Notes under the pieces: generated by a model
Databases searched by the model: none
What the model saw: only the letters and a program-made list of their open reading frames with translations
What the model was told of the DNA's origin: nothing
Made by a program: the position numbers and the translations under genes
From: an uncultured Lachnospiraceae bacterium
Lineage (GTDB): Bacteria; Bacillota; Clostridia; Lachnospirales; Lachnospiraceae
Reading direction: 5' to 3'
DNA length: 62,667 nt
Assembly (NCBI GenBank): GCA_910587095.1
Contig: CAJUMJ010000033.1
Location: 1 to 62,667 of the forward strand
In this document: in pieces, positions 43,292 through 53,742 of the stretch
Layout: each line of letters starts with the position of its first letter
How positions within the stretch are numbered: position 1 is the first letter of the stretch

Positions 43292-43948
43292 CTACCTGAA
43301 ATAATCCAGTCTGCGCTCGATATAGTTAAACAAGAGCGTCAAAATACCCACAAACAGGAGATAGAACACACCCGTATAAAAGAGCGGCCAGGTAAGTCCG
43401 TTGCTCTTCATAAAGGAATACCCCGCAAAGGTTAACTCGTAAGCGGCAATGATCCGCGCTAAGGACGTGTCCTTCACCAGTGTGATGATCTCATTGGACA
43501 TGGGCGGCACCACTCGCTTGACCATCTGCAGGAGCGTGACCTGAAAAAAGATCTGCCACTTCGTCATACCGAGCACCTCTCCCGCCTCCCGCTGTCCCAC
43601 GGGAACGCCCTCGATGCCGCCCTTGAAAATCACGGAAAAATAGCAGGCATAGTTGATGCTGAAAGCTACTACCGTGGCCGTAATCCGCCCCGCCTCACTG
43701 CCGCTCCATATATTGTGGTTAAGCCAAAGCCCCGGGCCGTAAAAAATAATAATCAACTGCAGCATCAGCGGCGTTCCGCGAATGATCCACACCAACGTCT
43801 GAATCAGGCCACGAAGAAGCTTCCACCGGCTCATTGCCCCAAAAGCAAGAATCAACCCGAGCGGCAGTGAAAAAAGCAGGGTGAAAATAAAAATCTGAAT
43901 AGTGGTCCAAAGACCATCCAGCAACGATGCTGTTACACTAAAAAACAT
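43292..43948 (-). CDS. Polar amino-acid ABC permease (system 1)
   Basis: A membrane subunit of 218 residues, HisM/GlnP type. It has several helices (LLDGLWTTIQIFIFTLLFSL) and the cytoplasmic EAA-like loop GQREAGEVLGMTKWQIFFQV that docks the ATPase. AGGAGAGC precedes the ATG of MFFSVTASL, and the frame upstream is unsupported. It is 11 nt from the substrate-binding gene. A single permease suggests a homodimer. Confidence 0.92.
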   Translation of the reverse strand: MFFSVTASLLDGLWTTIQIFIFTLLFSLPLGLILAFGAMSRWKLLRGLIQTLVWIIRGTPLMLQLIIIFYGPGLWLNHNIWSGSEAGRITATVVAFSINYACYFSVIFKGGIEGVPVGQREAGEVLGMTKWQIFFQVTLLQMVKRVVPPMSNEIITLVKDTSLARIIAAYELTFAGYSFMKSNGLTWPLFYTGVFYLLFVGILTLLFNYIERRLDYFR

Positions 43949-43959
43949 GATTTGCTCTC

Positions 43960-44757
43960 CTACTTTCCGGGCACAACGACTACCTGCGCATTGTTGCAGT
44001 ACGCGTTGGTGCATTCCATGGCATTTTTGACTTCATCAGTCAGCGTCATGCCGTTCCACACCACGTCAATATTTTTGGATTCCAGCTCCATGATCTTGTT
44101 ATCCCAGTCGATCACTACAAACTGCGCCTCCACGCCAAGCTGACTGGCCACCAGGCGGGCCATGTCCGCGTCAAAGCCGATCCACTCGCCGGAGTCATCC
44201 TTGTAATCCATGGGCTCAAACTCCGTGATACCCACGATCAGCGAACCTTTTCCCTGTATGTAAGCTACGTCGCTGTCAGAAGCTTGCGCCGTATACTCGG
44301 AAGCTTTCTGCTCCACAAGCGCCTCCTGCACACCGTAAACCGACGCCATCTCCTCCATCGAACCGTCCGCATAGCTTTGCGCAAATACGGAATTGATATA
44401 AGAAGCAAGATCGGATCCCTTGCGGCATCCCACACCGTACTCCTCCGTCGTCAGCTCATCCGTATGTACCAGATTCGGATAGCTTGTGCCCTCGCCGATC
44501 ATGGCACCCGCCATCAGAAGGTCGATGATCGCCGCATCCGATGTCCCGGAAGCTACTTCCATCAGCGCATCCGCCTGGGACGCCACAGCATTGGTCGAAA
44601 ATCCCTTTTCCCCGGCGACCTCTTCCCCGGCGGAACCTGCCTCCACGGCATACACCTTGTTCCCGGCATCCTCCGCTTCCTTTGCGCCGCCGCAGCCCGC
44701 GAGCGTTGCGCAGACAGCCACCGCCGCCATCAGTACCGTTACCAGTTTCTTTTTCAT
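43960..44757 (-). CDS. Circularly permuted amino-acid-binding lipoprotein (system 1)
   Basis: A 265-residue lipoprotein with lipobox TLAGC (Cys22). The usual lobe order of family 3 binding proteins is reversed. Residues 33-150 are the normal C-lobe (VYAVEAGSAGEE, DALMEVASGTSDAAIIDLL, LTTEEYGVGCRKGSDL). Residues 165-263 are the normal N-lobe (GSLIVGITEFEPMDYKD, WIGFDADMARLVA, VVWNGMTLTDEV), ending at the point (AQVVVVPGK) where an ordinary protein would continue into the C-lobe. The frame is clean and has a TGGAGG site. It likely binds a polar amino acid for the adjacent permease. Confidence 0.9.
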   Translation of the reverse strand: MKKKLVTVLMAAVAVCATLAGCGGAKEAEDAGNKVYAVEAGSAGEEVAGEKGFSTNAVASQADALMEVASGTSDAAIIDLLMAGAMIGEGTSYPNLVHTDELTTEEYGVGCRKGSDLASYINSVFAQSYADGSMEEMASVYGVQEALVEQKASEYTAQASDSDVAYIQGKGSLIVGITEFEPMDYKDDSGEWIGFDADMARLVASQLGVEAQFVVIDWDNKIMELESKNIDVVWNGMTLTDEVKNAMECTNAYCNNAQVVVVPGK

Positions 44758-44808
44758 AATTTCCTCCATTCCGAAGCATTCCACATTGGGGAACGCAACA
44801 ATATAATA

Positions 44809-46035
44809 TTAATATTTAATTTCTTTTCCCTCTAATCTCCACTGCCTGAACTCTGCGGAAGCCGACAGTAGCAGATCGGAAGAAGAATTGAGAGCCGTCT
44901 CCACGGAATCCTGTATCACGCCGATGATAAATCCTACCGCCACCACCTGCATGGAAATGGAATCCGGAATGCCAAACAAAGAGCAGGCAAGCGGTATGAG
45001 CAAAAGCGAGCCACCTGCCACACCGGATGCGCCGCAGGCGGAGAGCGCAGCCAGAAGACTTAAAATAATTGCCGTCGGAATATCCACGTTAATGCCAAGC
45101 GTAAACGCGGTAGCCATAGTCATCACCGTAATCGTGATGGCGGCGCCGTCCATATTGATGGTCGCCCCGAGCGGGATCGTCACGGAGTAGGTGTCCTTGT
45201 CGAGCCCCATCTCCTCACAAATCCTCATATTGACAGGAATATTCGCCGCCGAACTTCTGGTGAAAAAGGCCGTGATCGCACTCTGTTTCAGACACTTGAA
45301 AATCAGCGGGTAAGGATTTTTGCGGATACACCAGTACACCAGAATCGGGTTGGTGACAAAATAGATAAAAAGCATACATCCCACCAGCAAAACGAGCAGT
45401 TTGCCGTAATCCCTGAAAGCGTCCAGACCACTGCTCGTCACACTGGTATACACCAGGCCGAGCACGCCCAAAGGCGCAAAGTTGATAATCACAACAACCA
45501 CCTTGGAGATTGCCTCCGAGATATCACCGAGCGTCTTTTTCGTAGTCTCCTTCGCGCTGCGGAAAGCCACGCCCAAAAGCACCGCCCATGTAAGAATACC
45601 TACATAGTTCGCGCCCGCCAACGAGGACACGGGATTTTGTACCACATTCATCAGAAGCGTGCTCAAAACCTCCACAATACCGCTGGGCGCCGTCGCCGCG
45701 TCGGAAGCCGCATCCACGAGCACCATCTCCACCGGAAAAATCATGCTGGCAAACACCGCGATCACAGCCGCAAGCACCGTGCTGAACATATATAGGATAA
45801 TAACCGTTCTGATCACTCCGCCATGCGACTTACCGGCATTGCAGAGCGAACTCATCACCAGAAAAAACACCAGAAGCGGTGCAATTCCCTTGAGCGCGCC
45901 GACAAACACATCGCCCAGCACGCCGACGCCGGATGCACCCGGCACTGCCAAAGCCAGAATCACGCCGATTACCAGCCCCACTACAATTCTTTTGACAAGA
46001 CTTATCCCCGTCCACTTCTCCCACACTTTTTTCAT
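44809..46035 (-). CDS. sstT: Dicarboxylate/amino-acid:cation symporter, SstT-like
   Basis: A sodium-coupled serine/threonine transporter, predicted. The 408-residue protein has about eight helices and two re-entrant loops. It includes FFTRSSAANIPVNMRICEEM, the TIPLGATINMDGAAITI motif of the DAACS family, and VAGGSLLLIPLACSLFG. The overall match is to SstT. The start MKKVWEKW follows GAGGAAGAA. It lies between the two ABC systems on the same strand, so amino-acid uptake genes cluster here. Confidence 0.92.
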   Translation of the reverse strand: MKKVWEKWTGISLVKRIVVGLVIGVILALAVPGASGVGVLGDVFVGALKGIAPLLVFFLVMSSLCNAGKSHGGVIRTVIILYMFSTVLAAVIAVFASMIFPVEMVLVDAASDAATAPSGIVEVLSTLLMNVVQNPVSSLAGANYVGILTWAVLLGVAFRSAKETTKKTLGDISEAISKVVVVIINFAPLGVLGLVYTSVTSSGLDAFRDYGKLLVLLVGCMLFIYFVTNPILVYWCIRKNPYPLIFKCLKQSAITAFFTRSSAANIPVNMRICEEMGLDKDTYSVTIPLGATINMDGAAITITVMTMATAFTLGINVDIPTAIILSLLAALSACGASGVAGGSLLLIPLACSLFGIPDSISMQVVAVGFIIGVIQDSVETALNSSSDLLLSASAEFRQWRLEGKEIKY

Positions 46036-46154
46036 TTCTTCCTCATTTCTGTGCAAATTGACAAGTTACTTTACTATACTACTACGCAAAAGCGCCTTGC
46101 GTCAAGACAGGGCGGTGCAAAGCTGCGCCGCCCTACTTTCCGAATCGCTATGTT

Positions 46155-46928
46155 CTATTCCTCTGTCGCTTCCTCCGTATACTTCACGGCCAGCTCATTG
46201 ATACTGCCGTCCGCAATCATCTTATCGATGGACTTGTTGATCTTGTCAAGCAGCTCCGTGTTGCCCTTCTGCACCGCAATCGCATACTCCTCGGACTCAA
46301 AAGCGCCCGGATCTTCAACGATCTTCAAGCCCTCGTTATCGCCCACATACTTCTGCGCCGTAGCGGAGTCGATTACAACCACGTCACATTTGCCGTTCAC
46401 CAGCTCCATAACCGCTTCCGTGCCCTTCTTAAAAGCCTCGTAAGAGTAGCCCATATCCTGCACGCACACCTCGCCGGTGTAGCCTTGTATCACGCAGATC
46501 TTTTTGTCCGCCATATCGGCCGCCGCCGCGATATCCGAATCCTCTCTGACGATCATAACCTGGGTCGCCGTGTAATAGGGGGTAGAAAAATCCACCGTCT
46601 CTCTTCTCTCATCCGTCGCCGTCATGCCCGCGATAACCGCGTCGATCTGGCCGTTTTGGAGCGCCACCAGAAGGGAATCAAATTCCATATTCTCCATCTT
46701 TGCCGTCATGCCGTTGTCCTCGGCAATCTGCTTTGCGATCGCCATGTCAATTCCGTCAAACTCGCCGATCACACCACTTGAGGTCACATACTCAAAGGGC
46801 GGAAACTCCGCATTTGTGCCGAAAGTAATGGCTTCCCCCTTCGAAGAGCCTCCGCCGCAGGCTGTCAGCGTACATGCCGCCGTCACCATAGCGAGCGTCG
46901 CCGCCAGTAATTTTGTTGCTCTTTTCAT
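46155..46928 (-). CDS. Polar amino-acid-binding lipoprotein (system 2)
   Basis: A substrate-binding lipoprotein of 257 residues in the normal order: lipobox LTAC, N-lobe ITFGTNAEFPPFEYV and GQIDAVIAGMTATDERRET, hinge, C-lobe KKICVIQGYTGEVC and NGKCDVVVIDSATAQKYV. GGAGGAG precedes the ATG of MKRATKLL; the longer upstream frame is spacer. It serves as an internal control for the permuted protein two genes downstream. Partners are the ATPase and permease just upstream. Confidence 0.94.
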   Translation of the reverse strand: MKRATKLLAATLAMVTAACTLTACGGGSSKGEAITFGTNAEFPPFEYVTSSGVIGEFDGIDMAIAKQIAEDNGMTAKMENMEFDSLLVALQNGQIDAVIAGMTATDERRETVDFSTPYYTATQVMIVREDSDIAAAADMADKKICVIQGYTGEVCVQDMGYSYEAFKKGTEAVMELVNGKCDVVVIDSATAQKYVGDNEGLKIVEDPGAFESEEYAIAVQKGNTELLDKINKSIDKMIADGSINELAVKYTEEATEE

Positions 46929-46977
46929 AACGTTTCTCCTCCTCTTTTCCACTACAATATATACAATCGCATTGCGG

Positions 46978-47700
46978 CTACAGAACTTTTGACAAAAAAT
47001 TCCTCGTCCGCTCATTCTGCGGATTGTTAAAAATTTGCTCGGGCGTGCCGCTCTCCCTGACCACACCCTGGTCTATGAAAAGCACGCGGGAGGCTACCTC
47101 CCTGGCAAACCCCATCTCGTGAGTGACAATCACCATCGTCATGCCCGATTTCGCCAGATCTTTCATGACATCCAGCACCTCGCCAACCATCTCCGGGTCA
47201 AGGGCCGACGTTGGCTCGTCAAAAAGCATGATCTCGGGATCCATCGCCAGGGCTCTGGCAATCGCCACGCGCTGTTTTTGCCCGCCCGAGAGCTGTATCG
47301 GATAAGCGTTTGCCTTCTCACCCAAATTGACGCGCTCCAAAAGCTCCTGCCCGCGCTTTATGGCCTCCTCCTTCGTCATCTTTTTGAGAAGAACCGGCGC
47401 AAGCGTGATATTTTCCATAATGGTCAGGTGCGGAAACAGGTTAAAATGCTGGAATACCATGCCCATCTTCTGGCGCACCTGGTTTACGTTCACCTTCGGG
47501 GCCGTAATCAGCTCGTTGTCCACGTATATCTCTCCTTCCGTGACCGTCTCAAGCAGATTCAGGCATCTCAAAAAGGTGCTCTTCCCCGATCCCGAAGGGC
47601 CGATCACCACAACCACCTCTCCCTGCGAGATATACTCGTCAATCCCGTTAAGCACTTCCAGATCTTCAAATTTTTTATGTAGGTTATTCACTCTTATCAT
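46978..47700 (-). CDS. Polar amino-acid ABC transporter ATPase (system 2)
   Basis: A GlnQ-type ATPase of 240 residues: Walker A GPSGSGKST, Q-loop GMVFQHFNLFPHL, signature LSGGQKQRVAIARAL, Walker B IMLFDEPTSALDP, switch VTHEMGFAREV. AGGAG directly precedes the ATG and lies at the edge of structured element E, which separates it from the permease gene within the operon. Confidence 0.95.
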   Translation of the reverse strand: MIRVNNLHKKFEDLEVLNGIDEYISQGEVVVVIGPSGSGKSTFLRCLNLLETVTEGEIYVDNELITAPKVNVNQVRQKMGMVFQHFNLFPHLTIMENITLAPVLLKKMTKEEAIKRGQELLERVNLGEKANAYPIQLSGGQKQRVAIARALAMDPEIMLFDEPTSALDPEMVGEVLDVMKDLAKSGMTMVIVTHEMGFAREVASRVLFIDQGVVRESGTPEQIFNNPQNERTRNFLSKVL

Positions 47701-47712
47701 ATCTTCTCCTGG

Positions 47713-47774
47713 GTGAGACTTAGAACATCCTGGCGAGGCTGCCTCTGCTGCCGAGCTTTAGATGTTCTTCTCAC
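47713..47774. ncRNA. Branched structured element, copy E
   Basis: Outer stem GTGAGA/TCTCAC (47713-47718 / 47769-47774), main stem AGAACAT/ATGTTCT (47722-47728 / 47762-47768), then conserved CCTGGCG (from 47729) and CTTTAG (47756-47761) around an inner GC stem. It is the same design as copy A at 8311, with changed but still paired stems. CTGTTACC beside it contains the permease stop codon. It sits inside an operon. Confidence 0.6.
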
Positions 47775-47778
47775 ACTG

Positions 47779-48468
47779 TTACCGGGCATCCGCCCTCCGC
47801 AGCCTTATCTCCACCTGGCGAAGAGCCAGGGTCAATATCTTAATCAGCACATAGTAGATAATTGCCGTCCCGATTAGCGGCATAAAAGCGATAAAGGTAG
47901 CGCTCTTGATAAAGTCTCCCGCTTTCTGGATATCCATCAGGCCCACATAACCGACGATGGCAGTCTCCTTTATCAGCACGATAAATTCATTACAAAGCGC
48001 CGGGAAAATATTCTTCACGGCCTGAGGCACAACAATCCTGCTCATCGTCTGGAACGCGGACAGTCCCAAAGATCTGCCGGCTTCCGTCTGCCCTTTATCT
48101 ATAGAAAGAATACCCGCGCGGATAATCTCGGACACATAGGCGCCGGAGTTGACACCAAAGGCAATCGCGGCAATAATCCATTTATCTAACTGCACCGACG
48201 CGAAAATGACAAAATAGATAATCATAAGCTGTGTCACAGAGGGCGTTCCCCGAATCACATCCGTATAAACACCGCCGATAAACCGCAGCGCTTTTTTCTT
48301 AGACAAATTGCACACAGCGATCAGCATTCCTATCAGAACGCCCAGGACAACTGCCAGAAGCGATACCTTAATCGTCACGCCAACGCCGCTCAAAAGAAGT
48401 TTATACCGGTCTTCTCTGATAAAGCACCTATAAAACTGATCACCAAAATTCGCTGCCCACTCTGCCAT
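47779..48468 (-). CDS. Polar amino-acid ABC permease (system 2)
   Basis: A 229-residue membrane subunit. It has an LLSGVGVTIKVSLLAVVLGV first helix, a DVIRGTPSVTQLMIIYFVIF segment and the ATPase-docking loop GQTEAGRSLGLSAFQTMSRI. It is first of the set permease-ATPase-SBP. Its TAA stop is formed by the GGTAACAG end of element E. AAGGAAAGG lies upstream of the ATG. Confidence 0.93.
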   Translation of the reverse strand: MAEWAANFGDQFYRCFIREDRYKLLLSGVGVTIKVSLLAVVLGVLIGMLIAVCNLSKKKALRFIGGVYTDVIRGTPSVTQLMIIYFVIFASVQLDKWIIAAIAFGVNSGAYVSEIIRAGILSIDKGQTEAGRSLGLSAFQTMSRIVVPQAVKNIFPALCNEFIVLIKETAIVGYVGLMDIQKAGDFIKSATFIAFMPLIGTAIIYYVLIKILTLALRQVEIRLRRADAR

Positions 48469-48539
48469 CTGGCCTTCATCCTTTCCTTATTCCTAATCCA
48501 TGCCCGAATTATCATAACACAATCCCTGACAGAAGAAAA

Positions 48540-48572
48540 GCAGAAAAATGCATAATATACATTTTTCTGCTC
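48540..48572 (-). terminator. Terminator after the hybrid kinase
   Basis: A perfect 12-bp stem AGCAGAAAAATG / CATTTTTCTGCT, followed on the minus strand by TTTCTTCT. It separates the signalling operon from the ABC operon. Confidence 0.85.
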
Positions 48573-48576
48573 ATAT

Positions 48577-51300
<2,724 letters not shown>

Positions 51301-51322
51301 AGCGTCCTCCTTTTACGCAATA

Positions 51323-51350
51323 TGTACTCCCGGAGTCTCTTTGTGCCTCC
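51323..51350. repeat. Half copy of the element F arm
   Basis: TGTACTCCCGGAGTCTCTTT and following bases match the arm of the 39254-39364 palindrome. Here it forms its own small hairpin, CCGGAG / CTCCGG. It lies in the 52-nt gap between two operon genes, just upstream of the kinase SD. Confidence 0.55.
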
Positions 51351-51352
51351 GG

Positions 51353-52231
51353 TCAGCCAAGCACGCCCTTTATGGTGGAAGATAATTTTTCCATATCTAT
51401 GGGTTTGGTAAGATACCCCTGTGGCTTCATCGCAAGCACATCCATAATTTTCTTTCTGTCCGTCACTCCCGTGAGAAACACAACCGGCAGATTTTTCGTA
51501 CTCGCATTATCACGAATCTTGGCCAAAACGGAAGCCCCGTCCTCCACCGGCATCTCGTAATCCAAAAGAACCATATCCGTCTTTTTTGTCTCCAAAAACT
51601 TAAGGGCGATCCTGCCGCTTATCGCCGTCGCCACGTCATAGCGCTCCGCCAGATAGCCCCTGAGAAGCTTCAGCACGCTGCTGTCGTCGTCCACAATCAG
51701 AATGTGTTTCTTCTTTTCCGCCTCCTCCGCGAGCGCCTTCTCCTTTTCCGCCTCCTCCGCAAGCTGCGCGAGAAGCTCTTCCGCCACGCGCATAACGTCC
51801 TCGGTCTTCAATGTGCTCTCCGTCACCGTCACGGAACGCTTCTGCGGTCTGTCCTCCGTCCGCCCCTCCTTCAAAATCCTGACTATGGACTCTTCCAGCT
51901 TTTGTGCGGAAATCGGTTTATGGAAAATGCTCATCTCCATCAGCGGCGCAATCCGTTCCAACTGCACGCACTCTTCCTCGTCTCCCACAACCACAATCGG
52001 AATCTTGTAGGAGGCGATCTTGCGCTCCACGTTGACAAACCGTTTCATATCATCCGGGTTTTCCCCATACAGACAGTAGACCAGGACATCCGGGTGTATG
52101 TACTTGACATGGTTTACGATATCGTCATAGCGGTCCGAAGTAGTGAAGCATTCGAAACTGAAATCCATATAAGTAAAAAACTCATTGATGATCATTTTGT
52201 TGTTACCGGTAAGCAAAACTTTATATTTCAT
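51353..52231 (-). CDS. Double-receiver response regulator without output domain
   Basis: A 292-residue protein. Residues 1-120 form a receiver-like fold without phosphorylatable Asp signature (YKVLLTGNNKMIINEFF; PIVVVGDEEECV). Residues 125-175 are an Ala/Glu coiled-coil linker. Residues 176-292 are a canonical receiver (HILIVDDDSSVLKLL, VLLDYEMPVEDG, VFLTGVTD, GYLTKPID). There is no DNA-binding or enzymatic domain, so it likely relays phosphate or acts by binding. AAGGAGGG precedes the ATG. It overlaps the fusion gene stop by ATGA, and the kinase follows. Confidence 0.92.
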   Translation of the reverse strand: MKYKVLLTGNNKMIINEFFTYMDFSFECFTTSDRYDDIVNHVKYIHPDVLVYCLYGENPDDMKRFVNVERKIASYKIPIVVVGDEEECVQLERIAPLMEMSIFHKPISAQKLEESIVRILKEGRTEDRPQKRSVTVTESTLKTEDVMRVAEELLAQLAEEAEKEKALAEEAEKKKHILIVDDDSSVLKLLRGYLAERYDVATAISGRIALKFLETKKTDMVLLDYEMPVEDGASVLAKIRDNASTKNLPVVFLTGVTDRKKIMDVLAMKPQGYLTKPIDMEKLSSTIKGVLG

Positions 52232-53175
52232 AAGCTCTTCCCTCCTTCTTTCAGCGCCTGCATTCTCTCATCTATCATCTCTATCAGCGACAAATCAGCC
52301 GGCAGCCACGCAACTTCAAATAACTCGCCTTGCGAAAGCCATCTGGCCTCCTGCGCTTCCTTTAGCACCAGACTCCCCTGTCTCACCTGTGCCCAAAAGC
52401 ATTCCATAGAAAGGTGAAAATCGGGATAATCATACTCGATAACCGTAATCAAATCCCCCACCTCAATCTCCGTATCCAGTTCTTCCCTGATCTCCCTGCG
52501 AAGCGCCTCAAGCGGCGACTCCCCGGGTTCGATTTTCCCGCCGGGAAATTCCCATTGTCCCTTGAATTCGCCGTAGCCTTTAGCCGTCGCAAAAATTTTT
52601 GCCGGCGCGCTCATATCGTCGCAGATGACCGCCGCCGCCACGCGCACCACGCCGCGAAGCAAATCCACCGCCTCCCTCATGGAAACACGCTTTGCATACC
52701 GCCCCGGCCAGATAAACTCATTATAATAGCTGCAGGATACATCCTTTTTCATGTAATCATTGTCAAAAGTAGAGTTGGTATGCGCCGGCACGATCATCTG
52801 ATAGCCAAGATCAAAACCGCTTTTAATGGTAGCGTCAATGCAAAAATCAGTCTGCAAGCCCACCACCATAATCCGCTTATCCTCTTTTTCCGACAAATAC
52901 GCGGCAAGTCCTGTCGATTCATGGAGCGCACTGTTTACCGTCTTGTCAAAAATACGTTCGCCCCCGTCAGGCGCAAACTCCTCGAATATTTCAAATTCCT
53001 CATCCCCCACGGAAAATCCCGTGCCCGGCCCGTCATCATGCCTGACGTACACAACCTCCACACCGTTTTTCCTTGCCTCAAAGATCAGCTCCTTGATATT
53101 CCTTTTGAACCGGTCAAAATCATACAGCCTCTCATCCGTAATGCCCCTTTGCGTATCAACTACCAATAAGATCAT
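52228..53175 (-). CDS. Isochorismatase-like hydrolase fused to NUDIX domain
   Basis: A 315-residue fusion. Residues 1-170 match cysteine hydrolases of the isochorismatase/nicotinamidase fold (LLVVDTQRG, VYVRHDDGPGTGF, VVGLQTDFCIDATIKSG with the likely nucleophile Cys). Residues 180-310 are a MutT-like NUDIX domain with box GGKIEPGESPLEALRREIRE. The two domains suggest hydrolysis of an amide plus a nucleotide diphosphate, perhaps NAD-related salvage or housecleaning; substrates are unknown. It is first of the operon with the receiver protein and kinase. GGAGTAAAAA precedes the ATG. Confidence 0.9.
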   Translation of the reverse strand: MILLVVDTQRGITDERLYDFDRFKRNIKELIFEARKNGVEVVYVRHDDGPGTGFSVGDEEFEIFEEFAPDGGERIFDKTVNSALHESTGLAAYLSEKEDKRIMVVGLQTDFCIDATIKSGFDLGYQMIVPAHTNSTFDNDYMKKDVSCSYYNEFIWPGRYAKRVSMREAVDLLRGVVRVAAAVICDDMSAPAKIFATAKGYGEFKGQWEFPGGKIEPGESPLEALRREIREELDTEIEVGDLITVIEYDYPDFHLSMECFWAQVRQGSLVLKEAQEARWLSQGELFEVAWLPADLSLIEMIDERMQALKEGGKSL

Positions 53176-53742
53176 TTTTTACTCCATTTCTGCGCATCTT
53201 TTTGCGCATAACCGAGTTTGTGTCAAGCAATGCGCAGACACAAATCTCGCGCCTCCATACCGGAACGTTTTTTACCCTTTCTCCGTTTCTCTATAAATTT
53301 AATCAAACAAAAGAGGTTTGTCAATATCACAGCTCCTCCAAATTGCTCATTTATAAGGTATTCCCGCCCTCACGTTCCTGGTTTTTATTTGAGCAACTTT
53401 CACAATACCATATTTTGTGTTTTTTACCGGTCTGCTCTTTCAATGTTACCATATGTTGCGATCCAGATCGCAATTATCGATATTGCTTTTTTTATTTTCT
53501 ACAGAAGCCCGTTGAAGATTTCGTTGCGGTAAACGGATATTTGTATTATACCTGTGTTAACGGAAAGCGGTTCGGTTCTTTCTTCCGTCTGTAGCTCATC
53601 ATTTCCCGTGTCTCGGAGCTTCCCCTTCATCAAGCACGCCGGTAAAGCAATCTTAAATGATTTATAAGTGCGCCGAAAGCCAGGAATGGGCGCAACCATC
53701 GTCCGCCCATTCCTGTGTAAAATCCGTTTATCTAATCTTTGT
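53176..53742. other. 567-nt spacer with palindromes, no gene seen
   Basis: No convincing gene. Palindromes are TTTGTGTC / GACACAAA with 12 nt between (53217-53243, overlapping a TTGACA on the minus strand that may drive the fusion gene), TTGCGATC / GATCGCAA (53456-53473), and an 11-bp hairpin AGGAATGGGCG / CGCCCATTCCT (53682-53714) past the MFS stop, without a T-tract. It may hold relic operators from a lost gene. Confidence 0.45.
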
